NCBI GenBank assembly: GCA_021621525.1
Contig: JAJVUU010000087.1
Location: 1-6,051, forward strand
DNA length: 6,051 nucleotides
Source of the DNA: Caryophanales bacterium
GTDB lineage: Bacteria > Bacillota_I > Bacilli_A > RFN20 > CAG-288
Reading direction: 5' to 3'
Part shown: piece by piece, positions 5,692 through 6,051 of the stretch
How the letters are laid out: every line of letters starts with the position of its first letter
Numbering within the stretch: position 1 is the first letter of the stretch
Notes under the pieces: generated by a model
The model's input: the letters and a program-made list of their open reading frames with translations, nothing else
What the model was told of the DNA's origin: nothing
The model's database searches: none
Translations under genes and position numbers: made by a program

Positions 5692-5708
5692 TATAATCTT
5701 ATAGAGGG
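5692..5708 (+). promoter_or_regulatory. -10 box and ribosome binding site of the final gene
   Basis: A perfect TATAAT (5692-5697) is followed by AGAGGG (5703-5708), which lies 6 nt before the ATG at 5715. No convincing -35 box is seen 16-18 bp upstream of the -10. The promoter would diverge from the tRNA-Thr promoter within the same 100-bp gap, and its leader would be about 10 nt, so the ribosome binding site would sit close to the 5' end. Confidence 0.5.
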
Positions 5709-5714
5709 TTTAGA

Positions 5715-6051
5715 ATGGAAACGAAAAGTCGTGTGGAAAGATATGAGAAGCTCAGAAAGAAGATTTCCAACATGGATGTCTATTCTTTCGAGGAACAGGA
5801 AGACGTCGCCAAGAATCTTCCTCCGGTTTCCGATGCTTCGCAATCTTCAGAGACGATGGAAGAACCCTCCAGTGAGGTGAAGAAGAATACTCTTTCCCTT
5901 TCCTTGGATCAGCTGATTGCCTCCAACGAGAGCTATCAGGAAGGAAAGGAAAAGAAAAAGACCAAGGCTCTTTATAAAAAGAAGAAACATGAGAGAATCC
6001 GGAAGGAAAGAAGCCTGACTCAGGGAAAAATCCTTTTGATGGTCACCATTC
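5715..6051 (+). CDS. Unrecognised charged protein, 5' part only
   Basis: An open frame of 112 codons begins at 5715 and runs off the window. The ATG is supported by AGAGGG 6 nt upstream and a TATAAT box. I do not recognise the family. The visible part is hydrophilic. It starts with a basic helix-like segment (SRVERYEKLRKKI, 5-17), then a Glu/Ser/Pro-rich acidic stretch (26-54), a short segment with hydrophobic periodicity (TLSLSLDQLIAS, 59-70), and a strongly basic Lys-rich stretch (78-98). The last residues (GKILLMVTI, 104-112) look like the start of a membrane helix, so a long N-terminal cytoplasmic tail followed by a membrane anchor is plausible. Codon use resembles the neighbouring genes. 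An overlapping frame at 5605-5880 runs through the tRNA and is not the gene. Confidence 0.7.
   Translation, partial: METKSRVERYEKLRKKISNMDVYSFEEQEDVAKNLPPVSDASQSSETMEEPSSEVKKNTLSLSLDQLIASNESYQEGKEKKKTKALYKKKKHERIRKERSLTQGKILLMVTI

Noticed and set aside
5605..5880. Plus-strand open frame of 91 codons
   Set aside because: It begins inside the tRNA, has no ribosome binding site, and overlaps out of frame the better-supported gene that starts at 5715.
1..6051. Mobile element, CRISPR array, integration site or toxin-antitoxin pair
   Set aside because: I found no transposase, integrase or regularly spaced repeats, no duplicated tRNA end that would mark an attachment site, and no small overlapping gene pair.

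Overview
The window looks like chromosomal DNA from a Bacillota (Firmicutes) bacterium of moderate G+C content. The evidence is AGGAGG-type ribosome binding sites, sigma-A-like promoters, a CCA-encoding tRNA, hairpin/T-run terminators, the standard code (TGA as stop, TGG as Trp), and family content (GH2 glycosidase, AraC regulator, VanZ-like protein, Ig-like surface modules) that is common in gut Firmicutes. An Erysipelotrichia-like host is a guess from general feel, not from a marker gene.

Layout. (1) 1-924: a single gene with its own good promoter, encoding a membrane-anchored NERD-domain (nuclease-related) protein. (2) 934-975: one hairpin with a T-run on each strand, serving this gene and the converging glycosidase gene. 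(3) 988-3840, minus strand: an AraC-family regulator followed by a GH2 glycosidase, probably a beta-galactosidase or related exo-glycosidase. The 144-nt gap between them holds a promoter, a palindrome like a CcpA cre or LacI-type operator, and two 8-bp direct repeats 22 bp apart, which is the spacing expected of an AraC-family site. This is a compact sugar-responsive unit. (4) 3841-3965: a divergent promoter region with a perfect 10-bp inverted repeat that spans the start of the next gene. (5) 3966-5498, plus strand: a membrane protein in which about four bacterial Ig-like modules sit between the first membrane helix and the conserved core of a VanZ-like domain. (6) 5500-5650, minus strand: tRNA-Thr(CGT) with its own promoter and terminator. 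Its T-loop has C at position 55 instead of the near-universal U. (7) 5692 to the window end, plus strand: the start of an unrecognised, highly charged protein that seems to be entering a hydrophobic segment where the window stops.

The glycosidase/regulator pair is the one clear functional unit: the AraC protein probably senses a sugar and activates the GH2 gene, with possible catabolite repression on top. No sugar transporter is visible, so any uptake system must lie elsewhere. The NERD gene, the Ig/VanZ gene, the tRNA and the final gene appear to be separate transcription units. I see no mobile element, CRISPR array or complete defence island. The most unusual items are the Ig-interrupted VanZ protein, the inverted repeat over its start, the tandem operator half-sites and the tRNA T-loop substitution.
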